A stretch of 64,000 nt of DNA, from the NCBI GenBank assembly GCA_937896895.1, contig CALBNV010000047.1, positions 47,494 to 111,493 on the forward strand. The letters run 5' to 3'. This DNA comes from an uncultured Bacteroidales bacterium. GTDB taxonomy: Bacteria > Bacteroidota > Bacteroidia > Bacteroidales > F082. A program made the translations under genes and the position numbers. Below are positions 33,003 to 41,700 of this stretch, one piece after another. Below the pieces are notes generated by a model, which was not told where the DNA came from, made no database searches, and saw only the letters and a program-made list of their open reading frames with translations. How positions within the stretch are numbered: position 1 is the stretch's first letter; each line of letters starts with the position of its first letter.

Positions 33003-33058
33003 TTATCTTTACTCTTTACTCTTTACTCTCTACTCTCTACTCTCTACTCTCTACTCTC
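33003..33058 (-). repeat. Heptamer tandem repeat after the blaI stop codon
   Basis: ACTCTTT twice and ACTCTCT five times in a row (33011-33059), running into the BlaI stop codon. The clearest member of the repeat set. Confidence 0.9.
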
Positions 33059-33430
33059 TTAACGCTCCTCCTCAATCGCCTCCTCAATCATCTTCTTCAG
33101 TTCCTGCAACTGCTCGACGCTGAGGTTTTCTTTCTTGGTGAATGCCGAAACCAGTTCGGTGTATGAGCCGTTGAAATAATTGGAAACCAATCCTTTAAGT
33201 GAGTTTTGTGAATATTCTTCCTTGCTTACTATCGGGTAGTAACGGTTCGCCTTGCAGAACGTCTCGTGCCCGACAAAGCCTTTCTTTTCAAGTATTCTCA
33301 CCATCGTCAAGACGGTGTTGTACGCCGGTTTCGGCTCTGGAAACGCCGTCATTATCTCGTTCGCGAATCCCTGCCCGATCTTCCAGATGACCTGCATCAC
33401 CTGCTCTTCTGATTTGGTTAGTTCTTTCAT
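33059..33430 (-). CDS. BlaI/MecI family repressor
   Basis: A 123-residue winged-helix repressor starting at ATG 33430 (MKELTKSEEQVMQVIWKIG); an alternative ATG lies three codons earlier. The DNA-binding helix is in PKPAYNTVLTMVRILEKKGFVGHE, and the C-terminal dimerisation helices follow (LKGLVSNYFNGSYTELVSAF; LSVEQLQELKKMIEEAI). BlaI proteins are cleaved or displaced by the BlaR1 partner, encoded directly downstream. A perfect inverted repeat with 7-bp arms lies just upstream of its -7 box and is a candidate operator for autoregulation. Confidence 0.93.
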   Translation of the reverse strand: MKELTKSEEQVMQVIWKIGQGFANEIMTAFPEPKPAYNTVLTMVRILEKKGFVGHETFCKANRYYPIVSKEEYSQNSLKGLVSNYFNGSYTELVSAFTKKENLSVEQLQELKKMIEEAIEEER

Positions 33431-33502
33431 TTTACACATCTTATTTATATCTTACAATTTTATTAACACAAGTTGCACGAGTTTTTTGTTTAATTAACGC
33501 TG

Positions 33503-33510
33503 CAAAGATA
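33503..33510 (-). promoter_or_regulatory. Promoter -7 element of blaI-blaR1
   Basis: Minus strand TATCTTTG, about 73 nt upstream of the start at 33430. Confidence 0.6.
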
Positions 33511-33530
33511 CAATTTATTTTAAATGATGT

Positions 33531-33546
33531 AACTAAAAATTTAGTT
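33531..33546. promoter_or_regulatory. Candidate BlaI operator (inverted repeat)
   Basis: AACTAAA-AA-TTTAGTT, perfect 7-bp arms. It lies 21-36 nt upstream of the BlaI -7 box, over the place where the -33 box should be, and 24 nt before the -33 box of the divergent DPP III gene. BlaI/MecI sites elsewhere are short inverted repeats of similar size, though of a different sequence. Confidence 0.5.
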
Positions 33547-33569
33547 TTGATGAAAATATTTTTTTAACA

Positions 33570-33601
33570 TTGATTTTCAACTGTTAAATTGCTTATTTTT
33601 G
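33570..33601 (+). promoter_or_regulatory. Promoter of the DPP III-nicotinamidase gene
   Basis: TTG (33570-33572), 21-nt spacer, TATTTTTG (33594-33601); the ATG follows at 33624. Confidence 0.7.
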
Positions 33602-33623
33602 CACATTCTATAAAAAATTAAAA

Positions 33624-36233
33624 ATGAAGAAAATAATTATGTGTTTAGGAATTGCAGGGCTGCTAACTGCTTGTAATCCAAAGGATAACAAGTCGGCCCG
33701 GAATGAATCGGAAGATTTCAAGTATTTGGTTGACGAGTTCGCCGACCTGAAAGTGATGCGTTATCAGATCCCTGAATGGGATCAGCTGACGCTGCAACAG
33801 AAAGAGTACATTTATTATTTAGGTGAAGCTGCGAAGTGCGGCCGCGACATCCTCGCCGACCAGAACTTCAAGTACAACCTCACCGTCCGCAAAACGGTTG
33901 AGGCCATCCTCAACTCTTACCAGGGTGACAAACAAAGTGCTGACTATCAGAATTTTGTGGTTTATGCAAAACGTATTTTCTTCAGCAACGGCATTCATCA
34001 TCATTATGCTGAAGACAAGTTCTTCCCGGAGATCTCGCAGGAATATTTTGCGGAGCTTGTGAAAAATTCTGACATCAACTTGCTCCCTCTCGCTGAAGGC
34101 GAAACCGTTGATGCATTCCTGACGTTCATCACGCCTGTCATCTTCGACAAAGACCTTTATGCGATGCGCCGCAGCGGTGAGGCCGACATCATCAAGAACT
34201 CATGCGTGAATTTCTACGATGGAGACATCTCTAAAGAAGAAGTTGAACAATTCTATGACAATCAGCGTGTTCCGAACGACGCGCAGCCTATTTCGTACGG
34301 TTTGAATTCAAAGCTCGTGAAAGAAAACGGGAAGATTCGCGAGGACGTTTACAAAGTCGGCGGGCTTTACGGCAAGGCACTCGAACAGATTGTCTATTGG
34401 CTGCAAAAGGCCAACGTTGTCGCGGAAAACGACATCCAGCGCAACTACACGCAACTCCTTATTAATTATTATACGACCGGCGACCTGAAAACCTGGGACG
34501 ATTACAACGTCGCATGGGTTCAGGATTCGATTTCGACCATCGATTTCGTGAACGGTTTCATCGAGGACTACGGCGACCCGATGGGCATGAAAGCCACGTG
34601 GGAGGCTGTCGTTGACTTCAAGGACATGGAAGCCACAAAACGCGCCGAACTCATCAGCGGAAACGCCCAGTGGTTCGAAGACAACTCACCTGTTGACCCG
34701 CGTTTCAAGAAGAAAGAGTGCAAGGGCGTGAGCGCGAAAGGCATCATCGTCACCACTCTCGCGGGCGACTGCTTCCCTGCACCTCCGATTGGAATCAACC
34801 TGCCTAACGCCGACTGGATTCGTAAGGATTACGGCTCTAAGTCTGTGACAATCACCAACTTGATGGATGCATACGATAAGGCCGCCAACGAGTCACCGAA
34901 GAGTGCGTTGGCGGAGTTCGCTTATTCACAGGAAGAGATTGACCTCTGCAAGAAATACGGTGGCATCGCTGACGTGGTTCACACCGACCTTCACGAATGC
35001 CTCGGTCACGGCTCCGGACAGCTGCTCCCGACGACACAGCCTAACTCATTGAAAGAGTACAACTCGGCTCTCGAAGAAGCCCGCGCCGACTTGTTCGGTC
35101 TTTACTATTGCGCCGACCCGAAGATGGTTGAACTCGGCGTCCTTCCTGACGCTGAATGCTACAAAGCTGAATATGCAGGATTCATCCGCAACGGCCTCAT
35201 CGGTCAGCTCGCAAGAATCGAACTCGGCAAGAATATCACCGAATCGCACATGCAGGACCGCGCTCTCATCAGCCAGTGGTGCTACCAGAAAGGCTTGAAT
35301 GACAACGTGATAGAAAAGAAAATCCGTGACGGAAAGACTTATTTCGTCATCAACGACTACGAGAAACTCCGCGGCTTGTTCGGCGAACTCCTCGCTGAAA
35401 TACAGCGCGTGAAATCAGAAGGCGACTACGAAGCCGGAAAGAATCTCATTGAGACTTACGCAGTTAAGATCGACCCGAAACTCCATAAGGAAGTCAGGGA
35501 GCGTTACAATGCTCTCGGCCTCAAACCTTACGGCGGTTTCATCAATCCTGAAATCGTTCCTGTCGAGAAAAACGGTAAAGTCGTTGACTATCAAGTGACT
35601 TATCCTTCAGACTTTATGCAGCAGCATCTCGATTACGGCAAAAAATACAGTTTCGTTGAAGAACATCACGCCGATGCCCCGACACATCTTGTCGTTGACA
35701 TGCTTTATGATTTCATCGACGGTTCATTGGCCTGCGGCAACGCTGAAAACGCTGTGCATCAGGTGATTGACTACATCAACGCTCATCCCGACCAGCGCGT
35801 CATTTACATCGCCGACTCACATCCTGAAAATCACAGTTCGTTCAAGGAGAACGGCGGCATCTGGCCTGTTCATTGCGTGGAAGGGACGCGTGGCGGCTCA
35901 ATCCACGAGGCGTTCTACACAGACGTCATCAACCCGGCAAACCGTCCGGATCCTAAGACGAATATCTTCCGCAAAGGCTTCAAGGCTGAAGAAGAACAAT
36001 ATTCAGGCTTCGAGTCGGTCGGCCCTGACGGGAGACCACTCAAGGAAGTCGTCGGCAAGAATTTGATTGTCAGCGGCATTGCGACTGAATATTGCGTCAA
36101 GAATACTATTGAGGAATTTTTGAACGGTGGCCGCAATGTTGAAGTTTACGTGCCGGGTCTCGGCTACGTTGACAAGAAAGGCCACGACGCAACGATAAAG
36201 GAACTTGAAAAAATTGTGACGGTTGTCAGGTAA
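33624..36233 (+). CDS. Exported lipoprotein: dipeptidyl peptidase III (M49) fused to a nicotinamidase
   Basis: An 869-residue lipoprotein (lipobox LLTAC). Residues ~25-680 are an M49 dipeptidyl peptidase III with zinc motif HECLGH at 457-462, as in other Bacteroidota enzymes, and the second motif EEARAD at 484-489. They remove dipeptides from peptide N-termini. Directly after the usual M49 end a full nicotinamidase/isochorismatase domain begins (residues ~685-869): LVVDMLYDF with catalytic Asp692, metal-type site DSHPENH (731-737), WPVHCVEGTRGG, Lys784 in FRKGFK, QYSGF and Cys824 in GIATEYCV. All triad residues are present, so it should turn nicotinamide into nicotinate. Free M49 proteins have about 650-680 residues. 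It overlaps the next gene by one base (TAATG). Confidence 0.9.
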   Translation: MKKIIMCLGIAGLLTACNPKDNKSARNESEDFKYLVDEFADLKVMRYQIPEWDQLTLQQKEYIYYLGEAAKCGRDILADQNFKYNLTVRKTVEAILNSYQGDKQSADYQNFVVYAKRIFFSNGIHHHYAEDKFFPEISQEYFAELVKNSDINLLPLAEGETVDAFLTFITPVIFDKDLYAMRRSGEADIIKNSCVNFYDGDISKEEVEQFYDNQRVPNDAQPISYGLNSKLVKENGKIREDVYKVGGLYGKALEQIVYWLQKANVVAENDIQRNYTQLLINYYTTGDLKTWDDYNVAWVQDSISTIDFVNGFIEDYGDPMGMKATWEAVVDFKDMEATKRAELISGNAQWFEDNSPVDPRFKKKECKGVSAKGIIVTTLAGDCFPAPPIGINLPNADWIRKDYGSKSVTITNLMDAYDKAANESPKSALAEFAYSQEEIDLCKKYGGIADVVHTDLHECLGHGSGQLLPTTQPNSLKEYNSALEEARADLFGLYYCADPKMVELGVLPDAECYKAEYAGFIRNGLIGQLARIELGKNITESHMQDRALISQWCYQKGLNDNVIEKKIRDGKTYFVINDYEKLRGLFGELLAEIQRVKSEGDYEAGKNLIETYAVKIDPKLHKEVRERYNALGLKPYGGFINPEIVPVEKNGKVVDYQVTYPSDFMQQHLDYGKKYSFVEEHHADAPTHLVVDMLYDFIDGSLACGNAENAVHQVIDYINAHPDQRVIYIADSHPENHSSFKENGGIWPVHCVEGTRGGSIHEAFYTDVINPANRPDPKTNIFRKGFKAEEEQYSGFESVGPDGRPLKEVVGKNLIVSGIATEYCVKNTIEEFLNGGRNVEVYVPGLGYVDKKGHDATIKELEKIVTVVR

Positions 36234-37828
36234 TGAATAAAAGACCAAATAACAATCTTGGGATTTTATGGCTCATCGCGATGGTCATGTACACACCGAT
36301 TGTCGCGATGTGCCTTAATTTTGATGTTTTTAACGCAAGGATAATACCTATTCTTTTAACATGGGTCATTCTTCTTTTGCTTCCTTATGTATTGATAAAG
36401 AAGAAGTTTCTCTACAAAATAGCGGTGTCTTTGCTTTTCGCCGATGGTTTCGTGAACTTGTTTCACTGGATTATTTTAAAGTGTCCACTCAATGCATCGT
36501 CTATTTTCGTTTTCATGAATACGAATTTCAGCGAAGCGTCGGAGTTTATGGCAATAAAAATGAGTCCGTTGCTTTTGCTACTGATCCCTTTGGTTTATCT
36601 ATTTGTAATGGCAATTAGAAATGTTCCGGGATTTTCATTGAAGTCAAAGGCGGAAAAAATAATATGGCCGGTGGCGTGGACATATATGATTGTTTTTCTT
36701 GCAGATAACATCATCAACGACTGTTTTGTGAGGCTGGCGGTACCGGATGTGGAACGCGCCTTCGTGTCTTTTTTTGAAGAATCGAAAGCATATAAAAAAT
36801 TAAAAAAAAGAGATTTGTATGATCTTGATGCCAAGCTGACGACGAAAGATTCAACACTGTTTGTTGTGCTTGTCGGCGAGTCATGTAATCGCAATCACAT
36901 GTCATTGTATGGTTACGAAAGGGAGACAACGCCGCTTCTGCAGTCGAGGAATGATATTTTAGTGTTTGATAATGTGATAAGTGCATATTCTAACACATTG
37001 AAGGCGATATTGAATATTTTGTCAGAAAATAACACCGATTCCGTCCGACCGATTGACAGTTGCGTCAATGTGTTTGATGTCTTTCATTCGACGTCATACA
37101 AAACATATTGGCTGTCAAATCAATCGCCTATCGGAATTTGGGATAATGGCGTTTATAATTTGGCGCAAAAAGCTGACAGTAAGGTGTTTAATATGACATC
37201 AAGTTCCTCAATGGAGACATTGCACACGCGGTCTTATGACGAAAATCTTATCCCGTATTTGAAAATAGCCATGTCTGAAAATAAGAAAAACAAACTCGTT
37301 TTCTTGCATCTGATGGGAAGTCATACGAAATACAGCAAACGTTATCCGCCTGAATTTGAGAAATTCACGGGTCATGCAAATGAAGTCGAAGAAACTGTAA
37401 ATAGTTATGATAATTCAATTTATTATACTGATTTTCTGATTGATAGCATATTCAACTTAATGCGCGATTACAGCATGTCACATCCGCAAATCAGGACTTC
37501 ATGTTTGTTTTTCTCTGACCACGGCAAAAACGTGTATGATGATGGTGACTATGCAGGGCATGATTTCTCCGATTCGATTCCGGATGCAAACATCGAGATA
37601 CCATTCGTTTTCTGGTTTTCTGATTCGCAAAGGACATATCTGGCGGAATATTCTGATGTTTTTTGTAAGGACGCTCACACTCCGTATATGACAGATGATT
37701 TGTTCCATACTATAATTGATATGTGTTGTATATCAGTTGATTGCCTCGATGAGACCAGGAGTTTCATCAATGTGAATTATAATGGCTCGCGCAGGCGTCT
37801 GCTTGATGATGGCAATTATTATGAGTGA
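36233..37828 (+). CDS. Phosphoethanolamine-transferase-like sulfatase-fold membrane protein
   Basis: A 531-residue inner-membrane protein with five helices in residues 1-165 and a periplasmic sulfatase-fold domain. The metal/nucleophile segment reads FVVLVGESCNRNHMSLYGYE (Cys218), where EptA/CptA-type enzymes usually have Thr after GES or GET. Other motifs: ETTPLLQSRNDI, VFLHLMGSHTKY, and SCLFFSDHGKNVYDD (metal Asp-His). The family transfers phosphoethanolamine from phosphatidylethanolamine to lipid A or core sugars. The codon usage is visibly more AT-rich than in the genes on both sides, which may indicate transfer. It is translationally linked to the DPP III gene and is followed after 6 nt by the EFR1 gene. 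Confidence 0.85.
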   Translation: MNKRPNNNLGILWLIAMVMYTPIVAMCLNFDVFNARIIPILLTWVILLLLPYVLIKKKFLYKIAVSLLFADGFVNLFHWIILKCPLNASSIFVFMNTNFSEASEFMAIKMSPLLLLLIPLVYLFVMAIRNVPGFSLKSKAEKIIWPVAWTYMIVFLADNIINDCFVRLAVPDVERAFVSFFEESKAYKKLKKRDLYDLDAKLTTKDSTLFVVLVGESCNRNHMSLYGYERETTPLLQSRNDILVFDNVISAYSNTLKAILNILSENNTDSVRPIDSCVNVFDVFHSTSYKTYWLSNQSPIGIWDNGVYNLAQKADSKVFNMTSSSSMETLHTRSYDENLIPYLKIAMSENKKNKLVFLHLMGSHTKYSKRYPPEFEKFTGHANEVEETVNSYDNSIYYTDFLIDSIFNLMRDYSMSHPQIRTSCLFFSDHGKNVYDDGDYAGHDFSDSIPDANIEIPFVFWFSDSQRTYLAEYSDVFCKDAHTPYMTDDLFHTIIDMCCISVDCLDETRSFINVNYNGSRRRLLDDGNYYE

Positions 37829-37834
37829 TTGGCT

Positions 37835-38659
37835 ATGAATTTTAGAAATGTCTGGAAAATTTATTTTTCTGCTACAGGGACAACAAAAAAGGTGGTCGAA
37901 TGCATCGGCGATGAGCTCGTCAATAAGTTCAGTGTCAATGCTTTGACTTACGATTTCACCTTGCCTGATGCGAGGCAGTCGTTTCCGGCAATTAATGCCG
38001 GCGATTTGGTTGTCTTCGGCGTCCCGACGTATGCCGGTCGCGTGCCGAATCTGCTGCTGAAATATCTCGACACGATAGCCGGCGGCGGCGCATTGGCCGT
38101 CCCCGTTGTCACCTTCGGCAACCGCGCCTTCGACAACTCGCTGATTGAACTGCGCGACATCCTTGAAAGTCATGGATTCAGAACTGTTGCTGCTGCGGCT
38201 TTCTCATGCGAGCATTCGTTTTCATATACTCTTGCCGCCGGTCGTCCCGACGGAAACGACATCGCTTTGGCGAAAGATTTCGCTGAACGCATATATAATA
38301 AGGTGTCGGAAACAGATTTGAATCTGTGTCGGCACGAACCGATTTTTGTTGACGGTGACGGAAACGCCGGTTATTATCAGCCCAAGACAGACGGAGGGCA
38401 GCCGATAGATATCAGGAAGGTGAAGCCGAAGACCAGTGATGACTGCGTGAAATGCGGCATCTGCGCCACGAGTTGCCCGATGGGTTCAATATCTTTTGAC
38501 GATTTCTCAACCATAAACGGCATCTGTATAAAATGCGGTGCGTGTGTGAAGAAATGCCCGTCTCGCGCTAAATATTTCGATGACGCGGGCTATTTGTATC
38601 ACAAGGCTCAGGTTGAGCGGAATTTCGCGAGGCCGGCGGAAAACAAAATCTTCATCTGA
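37835..38659 (+). CDS. EFR1 family ferredoxin (flavodoxin-like domain plus two 4Fe-4S clusters)
   Basis: A 274-residue cytoplasmic redox protein. The ATG at 37835 (MNFRNVWKIYFSATGTTKK) is taken rather than TTG 37829. The N-terminal flavodoxin-like half binds FMN (FSATGTTKKVVECIGD, VFGVPTYAGRVPN, VVTFGNRAFDNSLIEL). Two 4Fe-4S motifs of the CxxCxxCxxxC type follow: CVKCGICATSCPMGSI and CIKCGACVKKCPSRAK. Proteins of this type occur widely in anaerobes and probably pass electrons between flavin and iron-sulfur partners; no particular substrate is known. It is the last gene of the DPP III operon and is followed by a bidirectional terminator. Confidence 0.92.
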   Translation: MNFRNVWKIYFSATGTTKKVVECIGDELVNKFSVNALTYDFTLPDARQSFPAINAGDLVVFGVPTYAGRVPNLLLKYLDTIAGGGALAVPVVTFGNRAFDNSLIELRDILESHGFRTVAAAAFSCEHSFSYTLAAGRPDGNDIALAKDFAERIYNKVSETDLNLCRHEPIFVDGDGNAGYYQPKTDGGQPIDIRKVKPKTSDDCVKCGICATSCPMGSISFDDFSTINGICIKCGACVKKCPSRAKYFDDAGYLYHKAQVERNFARPAENKIFI

Positions 38660-38663
38660 ACAT

Positions 38664-38696
38664 AAAAAAGAGGGACTTTAAAGCCCCTCTTTCTTC
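38664..38696. terminator. Bidirectional terminator between convergent genes
   Basis: AAGAGGG pairs with CCCTCTT, with inner CTTTAAAG. On the + strand TTCTTCTTTT follows, on the minus strand TTTTTATG, so it can serve the EFR1 gene and the giant T9SS gene. Confidence 0.8.
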
Positions 38697-38712
38697 TTTT
38701 GACTTTTCTCAC

Positions 38713-41700
38713 TTATCTCAAAACAATCTTCCTGCTCATCACCTTGCTGCCGTCGGTGAGTCTGATGATGTAGGCTCCTGTCGTGAGGTTGTGCGCGATT
38801 CTGTTGTCGCCCGTCGTGATGGTCTCTGTCATGACCGGCTGGCCGAGGATGTTGAACATCGTCATCGACATCACGTTGTCGCTGTCATTCTTGATGATGA
38901 TGTCGTTGCCATTTTGGAAGATGTTGACGTTTTCTTCGATGTTCTCCGTCACGTCTGAGCCTGGTGTGACTTCACCTTCGAGTGTGATCTGACATGATGC
39001 GCCGCCGCCGTCAATGGTGATGTCGCCATCGTATGTGCCGATTTCGAGGCTGCATTTCATTCTGACATAAACCGTAACCGGCTGTCCAACGAGTTGACCG
39101 TCAGCGTATTCCAATGAAATCTCATTTGACCATGTCTCTTCGTCGAGAGTGAGTTTGAAGTATTCAGACGATGTTACTGTCACGACTCCGTCGCCTTCGA
39201 GGTTGCCGGCTGTCAGTGTGAACGACTGTGTCGCAGATGGTCCGAGGTCATAAACATAATCGAAGCCTGTCATGCTATATGACGATGGGATGATGTACGG
39301 GTCGGTGCCTGGTGTCGCATAAAGCATGATGTCGTCGATCTCCCATGCTGCCGCGGCTTCAGGCGTGCTTGTGTATTTGAACGCGATGTTGCAGATTGAG
39401 CCGCTGAAACCGTTGAGTGAGATCTCACCTGACTCGGCCCATTCGTAGTTGCCTTCCGACATATTGAACTCGAGTGGCTGCCATGTCGCCGCCGTGACAT
39501 CCTGCCCGTCGTAGTCGTTGGAGAACAGCAGTTCGAGTGCCGGACCTTCAAACTTGGTGGCGTTCATGAAGCTGAGTGTCACGATGTTGCCGGCATGCTG
39601 CGTGAGGTTGAAGGCAGGGGAGACGCACCACTGCTCGTTGTCAACGTCGTCACCATAGCCGTTGGCCTTGGCGTATTTGTTGCCGTCGTACGTGTCGATG
39701 GTCCATGGGTTGTTGCCTTGCACTGTCACGAACTGCCAGCCGTTCATCTCGCCTTCCCAGTCTTGTGTGAGGATGACGTTGACATCGTTCATGATAGTGT
39801 ACTCGGCTGTCGCGATGTTGCTGTCAACATAACCTTCTTTCACGCCGATGGCCTTGATGGTCATGTCTTCCGACACATGTATTGCTTCAGAGTATATTGG
39901 TGAGGCGTTTGTCGGGGTGCTGCCATCTGTCGTGTAATGTATCGCTGCGCCTTCTGTCGCGCATGTTATGGTGACGTCGATGTCGTCGAAATAAGTGCCT
40001 GATGCGGGGCTGATGACAGGTGTCATGACGGTGTGTGTCACCTCGCCGCCCTGCACGAAGATGTCAACGCAGAAGTTGTAGCCTGAGGCGTTCGCGCCCG
40101 TCATGTTCTGTGTCGAATATGGCCCGAAGCTGTGGTAGGTGCTGTTGATGGCGAAGGCTCTCGTCGTGCTTGTGGTGTTGGTGATGAGGAATCCCCAGTA
40201 TTCCGGAACCATGGAGGCTGCGTCCGACAAGACGTAGTCGATGCTCCACGTGGTGTTGTCGCCGTTGCTCTGGAAGTTGGTGCCGCTGCCGCCGTAGCCT
40301 ATCATGTCGCCGGCCGCGTTGGTGAAGGTGTAAGCACCGTCGCTGACATTGACGGTCCATCTGTATGTCGATTCGTTCATCACGATGTCAACAGGGATGA
40401 TTTCGTTGGAGCCGTCCATGACGCTTGTGAACAACACGCCTTCAGGCTTGCCCGATGTCGTGGCGGTCATTGCATAGTATTCATTTTCAATGTTGTTGTA
40501 ACGTGCCGCGATGATAACGCTGGCACCATCGGTGATGTCGCTGACCGACATGATTCTGTTCCAGTTGTCGCCTTGCTCTTCGACTGTGCCGGCAAGCGTA
40601 ACCGTGATGTCGTCAAGTTCTGAACCGATGGTGATGCTGCTTGAATAGTCGTTGACATCGAGGCCTTCCGCGAGTCTGACAAAGATGGTCTGCTCAATCG
40701 CGCCGGCAGTCGGAGTCAGTGTTATTGTTGCCTGTGCAGTGAAGTTGTCGCCGCCTGTTGCCGACATTTCGAAGTCGGTGCCTGCTATCGTGACTGTCAC
40801 GTTGGATGTGAGGTTGGTGCCTGTGATGTTGAACGACTGCTGCGCCGACGGGCCGTGGCCTGAGATGTATGTCATGCCGTCCAGGGACTGTGTGCTTGCT
40901 GTCAGTATTGTCGCAGAGGTGAAGCCGACCATGATGATGTCATCGACCTCCCAGCCCGCAGCCTCCGTCTCGGTGCTTGTGTATTTGTAACCGATGTGGC
41001 AGTTTGTGCCGCTGTAGCCTTCCAATGATACGGCCCCTGACTCGACCCAGGCCCATGAGCCTGCCGACTTCACGTATGTCAGCTCGTTCCATGTGGCTGT
41101 GGCGGCGTTCGTCCCGTCGTAGTCATCTGAGATGAAGAGCTGCATGTCCGGGCCGGTGTAGTTCTTCGCGTTCACGAATGAGAGTGTGATGTCGCTGTAG
41201 TTGTCGAGGTTGAAGGCAGGGGAGATGCACCACTGTTCGTTGGCGCCGCCGTTGTAGCCGTTGGCGTAGGCGTAATGGTTGCCGCTGTTCTGTGCCACTG
41301 TCCACGGCTTCGAGCCTGTGACCGTGACGAACGTCCAGCCGTTCATCTCGCCTTCCCAATTCTGCGACAAGATGGTGGTCGCGCCGAGGATGATGGTGTA
41401 TTCAGCCGTGGCCACGTTGCTGTTGTCATAACCTTCCTTCATGGCGATGGCCTTGACGGTCATGTTTTCAGCCACTGTGATTGGCGCTGAATATACCGCG
41501 CTTCCTGATGTCGGTTCTGTGCCGTCTGTGGTGTAGTAAATAGTCGCGCCTTCAGTCGCGCACGAGATCGTCACCGACTGCACCTCGTAGTATGTGCCTG
41601 ACTCTGGTGTTATTGTCGGCGTCGCGCAGACCGGAGTGCCGCCTTCAGTGGCGAAGATGTCAAGGAAGAAGTTGTAGCTCGCGGCGTTGTTGCCTGTCAT

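Noticed and set aside
31539..33430. BlaI/BlaR1 pair considered as a beta-lactam resistance locus
   Set aside because: No beta-lactamase or PBP gene is near, and BlaR1 ends in a TonB-like rather than a penicillin-binding domain.
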